From the NCBI GenBank assembly GCA_003150355.1, contig QAMJ01000014.1, positions 145,068 to 209,067 on the forward strand: a DNA stretch of 64,000 nucleotides, written 5' to 3'. This document shows positions 58,681 to 64,000 of this stretch, one piece after another (position 1 is the first letter of the stretch; each line of letters begins with the position of its first letter). The stretch comes from Clostridiales bacterium. GTDB taxonomy: Bacteria; Bacillota; Clostridia; Oscillospirales; Oscillospiraceae. The notes under the pieces were generated by a model. That model saw nothing but the letters and a program-made list of their open reading frames with translations, ran no database searches and was not told the origin of the DNA. The translations under genes were made by a program, and so were the position numbers.

Positions 58681-59181
58681 GTGTACGATAAAGAGAAGAC
58701 CTGCTGCTTTACGGGGCACCGTCCCGCAAAGCTCCCATGGGGCTCGCGCGAGAGCGACCCGCGCTGCGCGGAGCTGAAGCTTGAGCTTGCCGCGCGGATC
58801 GAGGCAATATACGAGCTTGGCTACAGGCACTTCATCTGCGGCATGGCCATCGGCTGCGACACCTTTTTTGCCGAAGCGGTCATTGCCCTGCGCGAGCAGC
58901 ATGGCGATATAACGCTTGAAGCGGCAGTGCCCTGCGGCAGCCAGCCCGATAAATGGACGAAGGCGCAGCGGATGAGATATAACGAGCTTCTCAACCGCTG
59001 CGACACTGTGACCGTCCTGCAGTACGGATATACGGACGACTGCATGATGCAGCGCAACCGGTACATGGTCGACCGTTCATCACTGCTGCTTGCCTGCTTT
59101 GATGGCCGCCCAGGCGGCACGATGAGCACCATCGTCTATGCCGAGCGTCAGGGCCTCAAGACCGTGATAATTGAGCTGTGA
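58681..59181 (+). CDS. SLOG-superfamily protein (DUF1273/YpsA-like)
   Basis: A 166-aa Rossmann-like nucleotide-binding protein. It has FTGHRPAKLPWG at the start, a Gly-rich ICGMAIGCDTFFAEAV and a late GGTMSTIVYAERQGLKTVII, all typical of the SLOG families proposed to sense or process nucleotide-derived ligands. YpsA of Bacillus is a relative linked to cell division. The start is GTG 58681 after GGGAGGG. Cytoplasmic and monocistronic. Confidence 0.82.
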   Translation: MYDKEKTCCFTGHRPAKLPWGSRESDPRCAELKLELAARIEAIYELGYRHFICGMAIGCDTFFAEAVIALREQHGDITLEAAVPCGSQPDKWTKAQRMRYNELLNRCDTVTVLQYGYTDDCMMQRNRYMVDRSSLLLACFDGRPGGTMSTIVYAERQGLKTVIIEL

Positions 59182-59189
59182 TAAAGAAT

Positions 59190-59222
59190 AAGCCTCGCTG
59201 CAACGAATCGCAGCGAGGCCTT
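59190..59222. terminator. Terminator between SLOG and clpB genes
   Basis: GCCTCGCTGC / GCAGCGAGGC (10-bp arms) followed by TTTGTGTG, between convergent genes. Confidence 0.75.
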
Positions 59223-59230
59223 TGTGTGTT

Positions 59231-61810
<2,580 letters not shown>

Positions 61811-61831
61811 AAATGAGGCTCCTTTCCCGCA

Positions 61832-62479
61832 TCAAATGTGGATTGATGTGTTTATGAGATAGGAATAGTAGGAGGCTTCAACGTCATGCGCGTCGAGCTT
61901 CCCGGTAAGGTAGGCTTTCATCAGCCTGTCGAAGAGCTTGATGTACTCCGACAGCGCCGAGGCGAGCTCATCGGTCGTGCAGTCCTTATCGGGCGCTGCG
62001 ATCGAGCGGACGAATTTGCCGTCATAGAGCGCGTAGTCGATGCTCGCGCCGGTGAGCGGCTTGAGGTGCGCGTCCTCAATCTGCTTCCACAGACGGAAGA
62101 AGGATGTCATCGCAGAGATGAGCGCCGCCGACTGAGTGCGGAATATCACCGACAGCTGGCCGATGGACTCATCATGCCTGCGGTACAGCTCCACCTCGTA
62201 CTTCACCGTCGGGCGGTACTTGTACTCAAGCGAGCTTTTCAGCGACATGGAGTAGCTGTTCGGCGAGAAGAACGGCACCAGCTCGCGCGACGGAGTCATC
62301 AACGTCTCGATCGCGGAGAGCACATCGTTTATCCTGCGCTCAGGAGTAGTGTAGTTCACGTATTCTGCAAGTATCTGGTTTATCAGCGCCGAGCGGTTCG
62401 TGCCCATTCTGTGCGCCATCATATCGACCTCGCGGACGACCTCGTCGTTGAGCATCAGACTGTATAGAGTTTTCTTCAT
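61832..62479 (-). CDS. Ribbon-helix-helix protein upstream of clpB
   Basis: A 215-aa protein. Residues 1-45 are a CopG/Arc-like ribbon-helix-helix (MKKTLYSLMLNDEVVREVDM, MAHRMGTNRSALINQILAEY); the remaining 170 residues form a mostly helical domain that I do not recognise. It is the first gene before clpB. An imperfect dyad just downstream of the promoter suggests autoregulation, so it could be a stress-sensing repressor of clpB. That role is inferred only from position. Confidence 0.7.
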   Translation of the reverse strand: MKKTLYSLMLNDEVVREVDMMAHRMGTNRSALINQILAEYVNYTTPERRINDVLSAIETLMTPSRELVPFFSPNSYSMSLKSSLEYKYRPTVKYEVELYRRHDESIGQLSVIFRTQSAALISAMTSFFRLWKQIEDAHLKPLTGASIDYALYDGKFVRSIAAPDKDCTTDELASALSEYIKLFDRLMKAYLTGKLDAHDVEASYYSYLINTSIHI

Positions 62480-62501
62480 AGGTCACCGTCCCTTTTCTCT
62501 G

Positions 62502-62528
62502 AGTAAGCGACTCGCATCATCACTTACT
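62502..62528. promoter_or_regulatory. Inverted repeat, putative operator of the RHH-clpB operon
   Basis: AGTAAGCG (62502-62509) and CACTTACT (62521-62528) form a dyad with one mismatch, centred just downstream of the predicted transcription start. Confidence 0.5.
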
Positions 62529-62538
62529 TTGTGATCAT

Positions 62539-62567
62539 ATCATACACCCACTCACAAAACTTGTCAA
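62539..62567 (-). promoter_or_regulatory. Promoter of the RHH-clpB operon
   Basis: On the minus strand TTGACA (62562-62567), 17-bp spacer and TATGAT (62539-62544), close to the vegetative consensus. Confidence 0.8.
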
Positions 62568-62633
62568 GCAGCATATATAAATGTTCACACAAAATATATA
62601 ATTTATTTTTCTAACAGTAAAGATAACTACGGC

Positions 62634-62662
62634 TTGATTTTTCCCGGAATATCGGTTATAAT
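62634..62662 (+). promoter_or_regulatory. Promoter of the tRNA-Ser(CGA) transcript
   Basis: TTGATT (62634-62639), 17-bp spacer and TATAAT (62657-62662). Confidence 0.65.
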
Positions 62663-62674
62663 TACACAGCACAT

Positions 62675-62740
62675 GGACAGGTATCGAAGTGGTCATAACG
62701 GCCCTGACTCGAAATTTCGGCGGGATCTGTGAATTTCGTT
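62675..62740 (+). pseudogene. Possible decayed serine-tRNA relic
   Basis: GGACAGGTATCGAAGTGGTC resembles the acceptor and D-arm of the neighbouring tRNA, and CTGACTCGAAA keeps a CGA anticodon loop, but the anticodon stem and 3' half do not pair. It is transcribed from the same promoter as the intact gene. Confidence 0.35.
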
Positions 62741-62858
62741 CCCTCGAAAACTCCTGCTAATTCCGGGTTTTCAAAATTCCAAATCGAATACTTTTATGTT
62801 TTCTCTCCTGCTTTTCTCTCCAAAAGATTTTGCGAGTTAAAAACAGGCGGAAATATAC

Positions 62859-62951
62859 GGAGATGTACCCAAGCGGTTGAAGGGTCCGCACTCGAAATGC
62901 GGTAGGTCGGCTCAAACCGACGCGAGAGTTCGAATCTCTCCATCTCCGCCA
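62859..62951 (+). tRNA. tRNA-Ser (CGA anticodon)
   Basis: Complete class II tRNA: acceptor GGAGATG/CATCTCC, anticodon arm CCGCA-CTCGAAA-TGCGG with anticodon CGA, a long variable arm GTCGGC...GCCGAC type, T-arm GAGAG-TTCGAAT-CTCTC, G discriminator and encoded CCA. It is the probable attachment site of the integrase downstream. Confidence 0.95.
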
Positions 62952-62954
62952 CCG

Positions 62955-62991
62955 AAAAAGCCTGTAATCAAGCCGATTATGGGCTTTTTTC
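62955..62991 (+). terminator. Terminator after the tRNA
   Basis: AAAAAGCC-TGTAATC pairs with GATTAT-GGGCTTTTT and is followed by T residues. Confidence 0.7.
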
Positions 62992-63055
62992 TTATACCTT
63001 TTTCTAAGAGTAAGTGATCAAAGCAGACTTTTGTTTTTCTCTCCGGATTTTCGGC

Positions 63056-64000
63056 TTAGCCCTCCCTCCAACGACTTCCGAAGTCGCCGCCCTCCGGTAG
63101 CACAAGCCCTGTCTCCATCGCCTGTGCCGAGGTGATTTTAGACTTGTAATCCAAGTGGGCGTAGATGTTCGCCGTGGTGGTGAAGTCGCTGTGGCCCAGC
63201 CACTCCTGAATGTGCTTGAGGGGAACGCCATTGGCCAGCAGCAAGCTGGCACAGCTGTGACGGAGATCGTGAAAGCGCATCCGGCGCAGGCCGTGGCTCT
63301 CCAAGAATTTTGGGAATGCCGAAGTCAGATAATTGGCCCGCATCCGCTCGCCCAGCTCGTCCACAAACACAAAGCCATCATACTTGTGATTGTAACAGTT
63401 GCCGCAGACCTGCTTATTGAGTTCCTGCGCCTCTTTCACCTGCAAAAAGTATTCCCGGAAACTGCCGATCAGCGGCAGGGTACGCAGACTGGACTTGGTC
63501 TTGGCAGACTGCTGTTCAATTTCCGTCTGCTTGCCATCAAGAGTAATGGTCGTAACGGTTCGTATGACCGAAATCGTTCCACGCTCAAAGTCGATGGCGT
63601 CCCACTTCAATCCCAACACTTCGCCCCGACGGAATCCGTAAAAAGCGGCTACCAGCACCGGCAGCTCCAGCTTGGTGCCCCGGAGAGCTTCAAACATCTT
63701 CTGCATCTCCTCTGCCGAAAGGAAAACCGGCTGAAAGCTATTTTTCTTTGGCCTATCCACCTTGTCCGCCACATTCTGCACCAGCATATCGGTCTTGACC
63801 GCATATTTCAGCGCCGAGTGGATAATCGCGTGATAGTGAATGACCGTATTCGGCTTTACCTTTCTGAGCATTTCGGAATAAAACATCTGCAAGTGTCGGG
63901 CTTCCAGCTCCCGCAAGGTCAGATTCCTTTGGCGGAAGTACGGCCCGACTGGCTTCTTGATCATTGCGGCGTAAGAACTGTATGTTGCCACAGCCAGCCG
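63056..64000 (-). CDS. int: Tyrosine recombinase/integrase (runs off window)
   Basis: At least 314 residues of a phage/ICE-type tyrosine integrase, open at the window edge, so the N-terminal arm-binding part is missing. The core-binding domain covers MFYSEMLRKVKPNTVIHYHA, and the catalytic set is present: Arg in YGFRRGEVLGLKW, HxxR in HDLRHSCASLL, His in WLGHSDFTTT and the Tyr nucleophile in IYAHLDYKSK. It lies 104 bp from the 3' end of tRNA-Ser(CGA), reading towards it, as expected for an element integrated at that tRNA. The rest of the element lies outside. Confidence 0.93.
   Translation of the reverse strand, partial: RLAVATYSSYAAMIKKPVGPYFRQRNLTLRELEARHLQMFYSEMLRKVKPNTVIHYHAIIHSALKYAVKTDMLVQNVADKVDRPKKNSFQPVFLSAEEMQKMFEALRGTKLELPVLVAAFYGFRRGEVLGLKWDAIDFERGTISVIRTVTTITLDGKQTEIEQQSAKTKSSLRTLPLIGSFREYFLQVKEAQELNKQVCGNCYNHKYDGFVFVDELGERMRANYLTSAFPKFLESHGLRRMRFHDLRHSCASLLLANGVPLKHIQEWLGHSDFTTTANIYAHLDYKSKITSAQAMETGLVLPEGGDFGSRWREG

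Overview
The window looks like a chromosomal contig from an anaerobic, spore-forming member of the Clostridia, plausibly an Oscillospirales-type gut bacterium. This is inferred from an HrcA/CIRCE heat-shock operon, SpoVAC and SpoVB-like proteins, ferredoxin-dependent enzymes, riboswitches of Firmicutes type, a split transketolase, an ISL3-family insertion sequence and fairly GC-rich coding sequence. No rRNA operon or CRISPR array was seen.

Layout. 1-4.3 kb: start of a GH13 glycosidase, an EFR1-type flavodoxin/ferredoxin, and a more AT-rich block in which a sugar-kinase 3' half (followed by araD) meets a 2-oxoacid:ferredoxin oxidoreductase beta 3' half (followed by gamma) head to head, both cut at about 3009. 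4.3-16.1 kb: housekeeping and transport (HAD phosphatase, EamA transporter, a Na+/Ca2+-exchanger-type transporter under a yybP-ykoY Mn2+ riboswitch with terminator, a metal-efflux locus of HMA chaperone plus P-type ATPase with a divergent ArsR-AraC fusion regulator, OGG-type glycosylase, guaB, GT8, MFS, DUF364). 16.1-21.4 kb: ISL3 end relics and hrcA-grpE-dnaK-dnaJ under CIRCE. 21.4-38 kb: AI-2E exporter family protein, D-Ala-D-Ala carboxypeptidase, MerR-MATE pair, SpoVK/CbxX-like AAA ATPase with a repeat-rich secreted protein, an iron/polyamine-type ABC importer, E2-like acyltransferase, tRNA-Ser(GGA), spoVAC and a LysR regulator.

38.4-51.5 kb is the centre of interest: hypF-C-D-E, a group 4 [NiFe]-hydrogenase NuoC-like and large subunit, hypA, seven Mrp-antiporter-like membrane subunits in the MbhA-H order, a NuoH-like subunit, the small subunit and a ferredoxin subunit with four [4Fe-4S] motifs. 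I read this as an Mbh-type respiratory hydrogenase that oxidises reduced ferredoxin, evolves H2 and exports Na+ or H+, packaged with most of its own maturation genes. Unusual points are the four-cluster ferredoxin, an MrpD subunit with an MbhI-like C-terminal extension, a large subunit without C-terminal propeptide, no hypB or protease gene, and a leader with three 9-mers spaced exactly 33 bp apart.

51.6-53.6 kb is a complete ISL3 element (1928 bp, 8-bp target duplication) carrying an XRE/zinc-ribbon passenger gene. Tips of the same family recur at 16.1 kb and as a palindromic terminator at 33.8 kb. 53.7-62.5 kb: split transketolase, cytidylate-kinase-like protein, flippase, an ECF riboflavin transporter under an FMN riboswitch, SLOG protein, and clpB behind a ribbon-helix-helix gene. 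The window ends at a tRNA-Ser(CGA) followed by a tyrosine integrase that runs off the edge, which marks the start of an integrated element.
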